Source: Chromera velia
Taxonomy: Eukaryota > Sar > Chromeraceae
Direction: 5' to 3'
Assembly: GCA_018398765.1 (NCBI GenBank)
Contig: JAHBMJ010000057.1
Coordinates: 75,799 to 137,278 of the forward strand
DNA length: 61,480 bases
Under the pieces are notes generated by a model. The model did no database searches and was not told the DNA's origin. It worked only from the letters and a program-made list of their open reading frames with translations. Below are positions 13,701-25,800 of this stretch, in pieces. A program made the translations under genes and the position numbers. How positions within the stretch are numbered: the first letter of the stretch is position 1; each line of letters opens with the position of its first letter.

Positions 13701-16700
13701 GGAGCAGCTTTGTCTGAGCACGTAGCAGGGCGGATGTATCGGCTTATACTTTTTGTCATCGTTGTGAGGGTCATCCGAGAGTCAGGTGAGGGTCATCTGA
13801 GGGTCATCTGAGGGTCATCTGAGGGTCAGCTGAGGGTCATCTGAGGGTCATCTGAGGGTCGGGTGAGGGTCATCTGAGGGTCATCTGAGGGTCATCTGAG
13901 GGTCATCTGAGGGTCATCTGAGGGTCATCTGAGGGTCATCTGAGGGTCATCTGAGGGTCAGGTGAGGGTCAGCTGAGGGTCATCTGAGGGTCAGGTGAGG
14001 GTCATCTGAGGGTCAGCTGAGGGTCAGCTGAGGGTCATCTGAGGGTCAGCTGAGGGTCAGCTGAGGGTCATCTGAGGGTCAGGTGAGGGTCATCTGAGGG
14101 GCAGGTGAGGGTCATCTGAGGGTCAGGATATGGTCTGACGTCCATCGGCTGAAAGTGTTTGTTATAGACACTGAGAGATGCTTAAACATGTTTCCTCCAA
14201 ATGTATTTATCCATGTCTACGATTATTTTTTTTTGTGCAGACATCGACGAGTGCTCTAATAAAACGCACGACTGTGCCTACGGAGCCTCTTGCACAAACA
14301 CAACGGGGTCTTTTACCTGTTCGTGTGACAGAGCAGATGGACTCCTGTCCATTGGAACGTTCGGAGGAGTGCAGTGCATCGGTGAGTGATTTGAATGAGT
14401 GAGGGAGAATGAATGATTGCACAAGGGAGAGAAACCTAGGAATGCCTTGCTGTGGGTGTTTAGTCAGCACGTAGGGAGATGGGGGGGCACAGAAGAAAGT
14501 GGCTGTTTTCCTCCAGTATCCTAAGCGCTCCTTTCTGCTTGATTGAAAAGGTATGACAACACACACGCTCTATTCCTTGGCTTCATCCTGCATCTTCGTA
14601 CGGCCCAGAGCCCTGCGTACGATCATCTGCCGAGCATCCGGACAGGCCTGTACTGCTGACGCTGAATGTATGACGCTTGCATATGTCGATATGCATGCAG
14701 GATGCACCCATCACGGGTTCGAGTTGTCGTCCAGCAACAGTGACTCGGACTCCTTCCCTGGGAACTTGACAGCCTGCCAGAGCCTCTGCGCATCCGATAC
14801 CCAGTGCGTCTTCTTCCAGTACCTCTCTGCTGACTGGGGAGGGGGCGCTGCGGGGACGGCAGGAAAGTGCAGTCTGCACTACGGAGATCCGGGGGGCTCC
14901 AGTCTGTCCACTTACCCTTTTGAGACAGCCACAGGGCCCAAATACTGTGGTGGGTTCCTTTATTTTAAATTCGCAAACTAATTGTGCGAGTACTGTTTGA
15001 GTGCAGCAGTATCTCTCGTGACAAAGACAATTTGTTTCGGCCTCACCAATCTGCTTCGTTCTCTCAAATCTCGTCCGCTCTCCAAAATCGTCTTCATGTT
15101 GTGAAACCGCCTTCGCTCTGTCCAGAGAGCCACCGAACTCGACCTTGAAAAAGACGATGCGCTGGCGTCCTGAATTCAGAAATATCTTGTTGAAATTTGT
15201 CGGCATAGAATTTGATCATTTCTGCAATTGCTGTTTGACCCCAGTCAGTATTGCTTGTTTTGTTCAATTGCAGCATGCTACAGTATCGGGTCTCGCATCT
15301 CCAACGGCTCTCTCGTGGGGTCCTCTTCTCTCCTCAATACACCGGCAGAGTGTCAGTGGGCGTGCGCTGCTGACAGCTCCTGCGAGTTCTTCTCATACAA
15401 CACCTCTTCCGGGAATTGCTCTCTGCTGTCGCACGACTGGGGGAGGACTGCGGAGAGTGACGTCGTGTCTGGGCCGAAATTGTGTGGTCAGTTTGCAATA
15501 TGTCACACGCTAAAGCCCTTATGGGGATATGTCAATAGCTGCTTCCAACCTGCTGCTGTCCAAGCTGCTTTTTGCCGAAATCACATATCCCCCCTGTTGG
15601 TGAATGTGACCTGCTGACTATTCATCTTTTTCCCTTTTTTCCTCTTCTTTCGCACTTATTTTCCGGAATCTGTCTGGCTTGTGCACTTTCATGCGGACCC
15701 CTCTGTAACGAGCAAATGTGTGCATGTTGCATGTGTATGCATATGCAGACGCCCACGCAGTGTGATTGAATAACACGTGTGTACTTGTGCGTGCATGACG
15801 CTGTGTGCAGACCCATGTGCCCATAGCACCCACGACTGCGACGTGAATGCGGCCTGTTCGTTTGGGGCCGGCAGTTTCTCTTGCGTCTGCAATCTGGGGT
15901 ACCTCGATGATTCCGGGGCGGGGGCTGCAAACGCAACCAGCTGTGCAGGTGGGTGGGTGGGTGGGCGTATGGACGTGCATGATGTGCTCATCTCGACTGT
16001 GAAAAGGACGTTGTTTTCCGGAGAGCCGGATTTTCATGAAACTCTCTGATTGAGTGAGACTGTCGCGTAGTAAGCGTCAAAGGGAAGAAAGATTGAAGCA
16101 GACTACACAAGGTAGATATTAATGTTTGAGTTTCCAACTTTGTCGTGTGTACAGTGAGCGTCCTGGCTGTAATAAGAAGAAAACAGAAGCCATGTGCATT
16201 TTCATCCGCATTTTCTTCGCAAACATCACTGCATATTCCTCACACGTCGTTCGTCACTATCGTCTCTGCCTCCATGAATGCAGACATCGACGAGTGCACT
16301 ACGAACGTCCACGACTGCCACGCCAACGCGACGTGCACAAACACGAACGGCAGCTTCTTCTGTGAGTGCATCGCGGGATTCCGGGACGATCCCTCGTCGG
16401 CAGGGGCTCCGAACGGGACGGTGTGCATCGGTGAGTTGGTCTCTCTCTCACACACAGAAATACACACACACACACACACACACACTTATGTGCATCGGTG
16501 AGTTGGTACATACATGCATGCAGTTGGTTGGTGGGCTTACTTTGTAAAATGGAATTTGCGTGGTGATCCAAATGACCCCTTTTTTTTCTCTTCTGTCGAA
16601 TGACACAACTTGAATGCGACAAAATGAATGAATGCACACACACATACACACACACACATACACACACACGCATACATACACATACACACACACACACATA

Positions 16701-16775
16701 CACACATACACACACACACACACATACACACACACACACATACACACACACACACACATACACACACACACACAC

Positions 16776-16815
<40 letters not shown>

Positions 16816-19800
16816 GTTCATGCATTTATTCAATCCGCGTACCTGCCTGCAGATGCGGACGAGTGCACGAACGACCCCTTCCCGAACGACTGCGACGTCG
16901 CAGCCAATTGCACAAATTCTGTGGGCAGCTTTTCGTGTGCCTGTCCCGCAACCGGGTGGTATGACACCAGCGCTGTGGGAATGAGAAACGGGACGAATTG
17001 CACGAGTAAGTGGGCAATTCTGGGTCTCTTTCCAAACTTGCGAATGCGTGTAGTAGGGGAGGGGATCGTTGGGTGAGGCAAACAGAATGGAGAGGTGATT
17101 CTTTCATATGGGTCTAGATTGAACCACTCTCCGATGACCTGCATTTTCTGAGTAAATTAATTCAACAGTAGATGCAACAAATTGCTCATTTGAAAGCAAA
17201 AGCAGTCCCGTGAGGTTCTCTAAAATCCCGGACATCTCTGCAGACATCGACGAGTGCACGGACTCTCAATTCTCTGACGACTGCCACAATTGGGCTCTGT
17301 GCAATGACACAGACGGCAGCTTCACGTGCACGTGTAACGCCGGGTATGACGGGAACGGGACCTCTTGCCATGGTCAGTCAGTCCGCGGAGCGGGAAAATG
17401 ACATAGTAAGAAGAGGTCCTAGTGATTTTGTATGCCTTTTAACTTTACTGACTGTAATTGGAGGCACTCTCTCTCGATGAGTATATCTCTTTTTACTATG
17501 GTCAGTCAGCGGAGCCGAAACTGACATTTACTCTCTCACTTTTCGGACAGGCATTGTCTTCTATGTGCCGTTTTATGAAAGGTGTGGCAGGTTCCCAACT
17601 TTACCGCTTGCTTAGATTGGTGTTGAAGCGGGCACTTCAGTCTGTGTCCTGAAGAGTGGAGCAAAATTTTGCAGTTTTTTCCCGTCTTATTGTCTCTTTG
17701 TTTTTGTTCTTCCTCACTTTATCTGTTTGTCTGTCTGTCTATCTGTCTGTCTGTCGATTGCAGACGTCGACGAGTGCACGAACCCCTCTTTCCCCAACGA
17801 CTGCGACGCTGTTGCGACTTGCACGAACACTACGGGCAGCTTCTTGTGCGCCTGCCCGACGAAAGGCTGGTACGACACCAGTGCTGCTGGAGCGGGGAAT
17901 GGGACAAATTGCACAAGTAAGTGAGCATGGACTGCATGTACCAGTCGGTCATTCTTCAGTGACAAAAGCCCATATTAATTGTTTGCAAACGCAACGGAGG
18001 CCCTTGTACCGCAGGCCGTCCTTCTTTTTCGTGCATGGATTGATACAGAAAGTAAGAATTCAATTTATCACCACCATGTTTGGTGCGTCCATTCTGAATG
18101 TGAGCGAATGCAGACATCGACGAGTGCACGGACTCTCAATTCTCTGACGACTGCCACAATTGGGCTCTGTGCAATGACACAGAAGGCAGCTTCACGTGCA
18201 CGTGCAATGCCGGGTATGACGGGAACGGGACCTCTTGCCAGGGTCAGTCGGTCACTTGCTTCAATTGCGCGTGACTGGATGCAAGAGAAGGGGGGGGGAT
18301 TTTCTTGGTGATTCGAATTGCGTTGTACAGGGACCGTCCTTGAGACGATGAGACGAAGCTGACCTTCTATCTGGATGACAGTTAGTGTTCTGGCTGGGTT
18401 TCCATCATTTCAAAATGAGTGGCGAGACTATCTGCTGGTTATCTCTCATTTTTTATGCAGACGTCGACGAGTGCACAAATCCCTCGTTCCCCCACAACTG
18501 CGATGCGGTCGCGAACTGCACAAACACTACGGGCAGCTTCCTGTGTGCCTGTCCGGCGAAGGGGTGGTATGATACGAGTGGATCTGGAGCGGGGAACGGG
18601 ACCAATTGTACAAGTGAGTGAGTGAGTGAATGAGTGGGTCTCTGAATGGATTGAATATTTCTGTTTTGTGAGTTCATTGGAGACCCCTGAGGAGGTGCCT
18701 GATGGTGTTGAATGAGTGAGCGGGGATGCATTCTTTTGACCTCTCTCTTTCTCTATGTGAGGGATGGAAGCGGGAGGTGGTAGTTCCAGAAAGAAGCGGA
18801 AAAGAGAGCCAAGACGTCAATTAAAAGATGATTGAGATGGGAACAGGGAGTTTTATCTTTTGAGCGATGAATCTCGTACAACGAACGCAGACATCGACGA
18901 GTGCGCTGACGTTCTCTTCTCCCACGACTGCCACGCCCAGGCGACGTGCACAGACAACAATGGCAGTTTCGCGTGTGGGTGCAACTCCGGATTCAGTGGA
19001 GACGGACTGAATTGCACAAGTGAGCAAAGGGTGCGGTGTCAGCAAAATTCGTCTTCCCTTGGCATGCCTTGGAAATAGGCCTGATTTAAAACAACATTTT
19101 TTCTGCGTCATCTTTGAAACACCATCAAGACCCTGCAGAAATAATACAGAATGTTTGTTTATTTCTTAAATGTGTGTTGCGTTCTCCGTCTTGAGTTTGA
19201 AGAGGAAGGCGTCCCTGCTACTCAGGTTTTGCAAAGAACCTCTTGTGTCCTCTTGTGCTTTTCTCCCGTCTGCAGACATCGACGAATGTGGTACGTCTAC
19301 GGACAACTGCGACGTCCAGGCTGCGTGCAACGACACATTTGGCAGCTTCACATGCACGTGCAACGCCGGGTATGACGGTAGCGGCACTTCTTGCAGTGGT
19401 CAGTGGCGGCATGGATTGTTTTGTTTTCACCTGACGCTCTTTTGCTTCTCAGACACGCCGCAAGATGCGAGACTCGCCTCTTACCGTGCAAGACCGATTT
19501 CTGTGGACCTGTTTGTGTGTCTGTCTGTCTGTCTGTCTGTCTATCTGTCTTTCTGCAGACGTCGACGAGTGCACGAACCCCTCTTTCCCCAACAACTGCG
19601 ACGCCGTTGCGACTTGCACGAACAGTACAGGAAGCTTCTACTGCGGATGTCCTGCAACTGGATGGTATGACACGAGTGCTGTTGGAATGGGAAACGGAAC
19701 GAATTGCACAAGTGAGTCGGCGTCTGCTTGCCTTCTGCACACACTAGTGCATAACGGGTTTGCAAAAGGATCCGACCTCAGTTCATGATTAGGAGCACCT

Positions 19801-22800
19801 TTGTGATGCAGCGATTAGAAGCGATGTCTATGTACAGTTGTCTGTTGTTCATCTTGGGGATCCAACGCTCAGCTTTCGAGAGATTGCAGGAATGTCACCG
19901 AACCACCGACTGACAACCTCACCCAGGAAAACCTGACGACGCACACAGTTGCCCCACATTCAGCCGATCGACTGAAAATTCGCGGGCAGGTATCTGTCTG
20001 CTTTTCTTTTCTTCTCTTCTCTTTTTTGGTCTCATGTCACTTTCTTTCTTTCTGAGTCGGGGTCCATTCTTTTCTTTTCTGCTCTGTTTCTATTCATGAG
20101 CGAATGCAGACATCGACGAGTGCACGGACTCTCAATTCTCTGACGACTGCCACAATTGGGCTCTGTGCAATGACACAGACGGCAGCTTCACGTGCACGTG
20201 CAACGCCGGGTATGACGGGAACGGGACCTCTTGTCATGGTCAGTCAGAGAACCAGAGAAAGAAATCTTCTCTGTACGCTGTTACAAACGTAGCGACGAGG
20301 GAATCGTGTTTCCTTCTTCCTTGCGCTTCATCAAAAGCAGCCGCGACTCTGCATGGGGTCAGCAGAGAATTCTGGAGGATGCGACGACTGTAGCATCGGA
20401 ATTGAGGGAGTGAAAAGGGCCTGAAACTAAATTGACGCACGCAATCAGAGCGCCTTGCGTGCATCAATTGAGGGAGAGGAAAGGGCCTGAAAGTGAATTG
20501 ACGCACGCAATCAGAGCGCCTTGCGTGCGTTAATTGAGGGAGAGGAAAGGGCCTGAAAGTGAATGAATTTGCTTTGGGTCTTTCTTACTGGACAGATGCG
20601 CTGGGACATTCAGAGGAAGATGTATGAAAAACTGTGTTTCCATTCAGAGGAAGATTGATGAAAAACTGTGTTTCCATTCAGAGGAAGATTGATGAAAAAC
20701 TGTGTTTCCATTCGAAAATGGAGAGTCCAAATTCATTGATTGCTCTGCAGACATCGACGAGTGCACACTCAACACGCACAACTGCGACGCCAACGCCACA
20801 TGCACAAACACGACAGGGTCCTTCAGTTGTGCCTGCGACGTTGGGTTCAACGGGACCGGCCTCCTCTGCAGTGGTCAGTCTGGGTCTTTGTCCGGTTACC
20901 TTCTCTCTGTCTGACGATTTTTTTATCTGTACGTCGTCTGTTGCTCTGTGTCTCTCCATCGTTCTCTGGTTGACGATCTGTTTATCTGTATGTCGTCTGT
21001 TGCTCTGTGTCTCTGCGCACAGTCTACTGAAGTGCTCACAGCCCTAGCTGTGCTGGATGCGATGACTCTTTGCAGACATCGACGAGTGCAGCACAAGCAC
21101 GGACAACTGCCATGCAAGTGCTGGGTGCACAAATGACTTCGGCTCCTTCAGCTGCAGCTGCAACACAGGATTTGCCGGAGACGGGATCGACTGCAGTGGT
21201 CGGTCTTTCCGCCATGCACAGGTCCAGAATCAGTCTCTTGTTCCATTTGAAATTTCTGAAGCAATTTCTTTCGTCAAGTCATGGTTTGCAACATCTTGCC
21301 ATGCATAGAGTTCGCAGCAGTACACATTTAGAGAGATAATCCTTCTCCCCAAACGCCGACCTGTACTGCTGTCATAAAAATGTGTCTTTTTTTCTGCTTG
21401 CAGACATCGACGAGTGCACAGACGCCACACACACGCACAACTGCGACGCCGACGCCACGTGCACAAACACAACAGGCTCCTTCAGTTGTGCGTGCAACGG
21501 CGGCTTTGAGGGGACAGGAGTTGTGTGCAATGGTCAGTCTCTCTCCATTCTGAATTACGAATATTTTTGAATATTTTTCGATATTTTTGGATTTTTTTGG
21601 ATATTTTTTGGATATTTGTGGAGTCGTGCAACGGCGGCTTTGAGGGGACAGGAGTTGTGTGCAGTGGTGCGTCTTTTTTTGTTGTGTCTGACTGTCTGTC
21701 TGCGGTATCGTCAGAGCGCCCTTCTGCCTTCTTCGCTGCCCCTTCGTTCGTTCGTTCGTTTGTCCATCTGAGGTTTCCTATCTGATAAGGACCGCCAAGA
21801 GCTTCCTGTGACTTTCCGGTCCATTTGTTCACACTCCTTTCCTTCCGCCCTTTTAAAAGCAAGGCTCCCGTCTCTGCATCTCCCCTAAACGTCCTCTCTC
21901 ATGCCTGCGTTCTCTTCTCTTCTTTCCCGACTGCATGTTTTCTTTTTTGCGTGCGTCAATGTCCTTTTCTCCCGACTGCATGTTTTCTTTTTTGCGTGCG
22001 TCAATGTCCTTTTCTGCCGACTGCATGTTTTCTTTTTTGCGTGCGTCAATGTCCTTTTCTCCCGACTGCATGTTTTCTTTTTTGCGTGCGTCAATGTCCT
22101 TTTCTCCCGACTACATGTTTTCTTTTTTGCGTGCGTCAATGTCCTTTTCTCCCGACTGCATGTTTTCTGTCTGCATGACAATCTCGATGTGGATGTATGT
22201 ATGCAGACGTCGATGAGTGTGCACTCACTACGCACAATTGCGACGCCAATGCACGTTGCACCAACACAACTGGGTCATTTCTGTGCGCTTGCAATGTTGG
22301 ATGGGGCGGAGATGGCGTCAGCTGTGCAAGTGCGTAAAGAATACAAGAGAACTATATGTATAATATGATCCCAGCAGAATTTACGTTGCACGCCTCGTTC
22401 TCTTTTCACCACAGATGGGCCCCCTTCGACCTCCTCCCGCCTGCAATTTTCCCTCCAGCTCACCTGCCATCTTTGCTTCCGCTCCAAGCATTTTGACGCA
22501 TACTTTGTGTCACCTAGTTCTTTCAAGAACATTCACTCACCTTGATTGTCTTCGTCAACCCACACGATTTTCTCTGCAGCGCTCGACGAGTGCGCTCTCC
22601 AGACGCACAACTGCAACGGAAGTGCAACCTGCACAGACGCTGGGGGCTCTTTCTCTTGTGCATGCAACGCCGGGTTTGCGGGGGACGGCACCACCTGCAC
22701 AAGTCAGTGAGTTGATGGGTGGACATTTTTTTGCCTCCATCTTGCTTGTTTGGTAGTTCTTCATATCTCTTTTGTTCATCTGGAGCGGCTGTCCGGGGAT

Positions 22801-25800
22801 CAAGTGGGTATGATCGTGTGCCTCAACAGTCTGTGCTAAATTGAGTGGCCATGTGAATGCACATTCGCGGGATCGTCTGAAGTATCCAATGAACTACTAT
22901 AGTCTTTTCTTGTTCGGAGTCCTTCTGTCCTGTCATCTTTGGGGCTTCTTTTCTCTGCAGACATCGACGAGTGCACTATCAGCACGCATAACTGCCATGC
23001 GAATGGCGGATGCACCGACGATTTCGGGTCCTTCACCTGCAGCTGCAACACCGGATTTGCCGGGGACGGGATCGACTGCGCAGGTAAGTATGAGAAGACA
23101 AACAAAAGGCGTCTTTTACAGCCTTTGATTTCGTGTCTGTCTGATCGACCTACTGTTTGTCGAGTTGCCAAAAAAGTCCATGCAACACGAGAGAATGCAC
23201 AAGGATGGGCATTGAATGGTCTCGCAACGTTTCTGGATCAGGAGCTGACACCCAGGTGAATCAATCCATTTGCATTCAATCGGTGTGTGTGTGCAGACAT
23301 CGACGAGTGCACACTCAACACGCACAACTGCGACGCCAACGCCACGTGCACAAACACAACAGGGTCCTTCATTTGCGCCTGCAACGTTGGGTTCAACGGG
23401 ACCGGCGTCGTCTGCAGTGGTCAGTCATTGCTCCGACCTTTTTCCCCGTCTTTCTGTTGTTCCATGGATCTCTTCGTCTCTCTGTTTGTCTTTCTATGTC
23501 TCCGCCTTGGTCTGTCGTGGCCTTGCTGACAGTCAAGACTCTCTGAATTCTGAGTACTTTTGGATATTTTTGATGAATGCTGGTCAGTCTCTCTCGTTGT
23601 CTGTCGTAAGCTTGCTGACAGTAATCGCTCAACTTTTGTTTGCTGCAGACGTCGACGAGTGCACTCTGACTACCCACAACTGCAATGGCAACGCCACCTG
23701 CACAGACACGTTTGGATCTTTCCTCTGCGGCTGCAACGTCGGATGGGGAGGGGATGGCCTGAATTGCACAAGTGAGCAGCAGTGTGAGGTCCTCCCTCAG
23801 CCTGCCGGGACGGGACATTGCACCATGCAAGTGATAAACGACAAAGCGAAACAATCAACCAACTGGCCGGGCTCCTGTTGCCCTCGCTTTGTTTTCCTCT
23901 CTCTGCTTCATTGAAACGAAACAGATGAAGGCCGTTTGTCTGCTGTGTCTTCTTTTGAATATTTTTTCTTTCTTTCTTTCTCATCACGCATGTCCTATCG
24001 ATCTGCAGCCCTGGACGAGTGCGCACTCCAGACGCACAACTGCAACGGAAGTGCAGCCTGCACAGACGCTGGGAGCTCTTTCTCTTGTGCATGCAACGCC
24101 GGGTTTGCGGGGGACGGCATCACGTGCACAAGTCAGTGACTTGACGAGCAAAGTTGTCTCTATCCAAAAGTGCAGCTAGTGCAGATGGACAACTGCATGC
24201 AGTGAGTACTCAATCGAGTGAATCGGTGTTTTCCTTTTTTGGACTAGCTCCTTTTTTGCGTGCGTCAATGTCCTTTTTTGCGTGCGTCAATCGGCGTTTT
24301 CCTTTTTTGGACCAGCCTCTCAGTCCCGTCCCGTCCCTGTCGTCTTCCACTCCTCTCCAATGTAGACATTGACGCACGCAAAAACTTGATTGAGCGTGTT
24401 TTTGGACTGGCACTCCAGTCGTCCCGTCCCGCCCCTGTCGTCCGTCACTCCTCTCACTCACATGTACTTTTCATCTTCTGCAGACATCGACGAGTGCAGC
24501 ACAAGCACCCACGACTGCCATGCGAGTGGCGGATGCACGGACGATTTCGGCTCCTTCACCTGCAGCTGTAACATCGGATTCGCAGGAGATGGAATTGGCT
24601 GCACCGGTGAGCTTGAAATGATTGCCTTCCTGCGTATGACGGTTGTCTGCGCTCATCTTCATTTGATGCACACGCCTGCTGTAGCCTAGATCGATCTCAG
24701 TGCATCGCAAGGCATGCTGAAGAAGACAGCAGAAAAAGCTATTTCTCTGCCCCTTTTTTGAGGACAGATTTCGCTTCTGCGTTCTGTTGGGGGACGTCTC
24801 TTTTGATCACAATGTCTTCGGTTCCTTCCTTGCAGACATCGACGAGTGCACTCTCAACACACACAACTGCGACGCCAACGCCACATGCACAAACACGACA
24901 GGGTCCTTCAGTTGCGCGTGCAACAGCGGCCACGGGGGTACGGGAGTCGTGTGCAATGGTCAGTCGGTCTGCGCGGCCAGCTGTATCTGTCTCTCTGTGC
25001 GCGTGTCAGAAGGCTTCGACGTCTTTCTGTCTCTGTCTGTTCGGGCTTTGGTATGCCTTTCTGTTTCTGTTCTTGGAAACCGATGGTCTTTTTGAAGTCT
25101 GCACTCCTTTTGATTTGCTGCAGACGTCGACGAGTGCACTCTGAACACCCACAACTGCGATGGCAACGCCACCTGCACAGACACGTTTGGATCTTTCCTC
25201 TGCGGCTGCAACGTCGGATGGGGAGGGGACGGCCTCAATTGCAGCAGTGAGTTGATGAACCGAGAACTTTCGGCACTCTAATATGTTTCTTTCTAATTTG
25301 TTTGTAAACTCTGGCTGATGAATATGGACGTCCTATCGCATGCCGGCCCGTACATTTGTCATCAAATAAGAATGCAACAAGAATATTCAAATGCTCCGCT
25401 CAATACAACGAGAATATCAAACAGCAACTCTGGCCCGTACATTTGTCATCAAATAAGAATGCAACAAGAATCAATTTGATTTTGGAGACGAGACGCGTAT
25501 TCAAGCACTCGGCTTGAGCCTGCATGAAAATGATCTTTTGCAGCCCTAGATAAGCGCTTGCACAGTCTGACGGATGCATCTGTCCTGTTCGATGTCGATA
25601 CTTTTTTCAGCAAAGAGAAACAAAAACTCAATCGTTCATTCAATCGTTTCTGCAGCCCTGGATGAGTGCACCCTCCAGACGCACAACTGCGACGCCTCTG
25701 CCACTTGCACAGACGCCGGGAGCTCATTCACATGTGCATGCAATGCTGGGTATAATGGCACTGGCCTCTCTTGCTCAGGTGAGAGAGACTCAGTAAGAAG

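Larger units (their letters stand above)
12939..14381 (+). other. Exons 20-22: three EGF domains
   Basis: Exons are 12939-13076 (DPC type, ends AAAANATSC), 13472-13609 ([12 protein letters not shown]) and 14241-14381 ([12 protein letters not shown], ends CDRADGL, the pre-PAN type). The intron before 13472 carries a hairpin insertion that duplicated the acceptor; the intron before 14241 carries a 12-bp array. Confidence 0.8.

Noticed and set aside
16299-16833. Val/Cys/Met ORFs near 16.3-16.8 kb
   Set aside because: Translation of a CA/TG dinucleotide tract.
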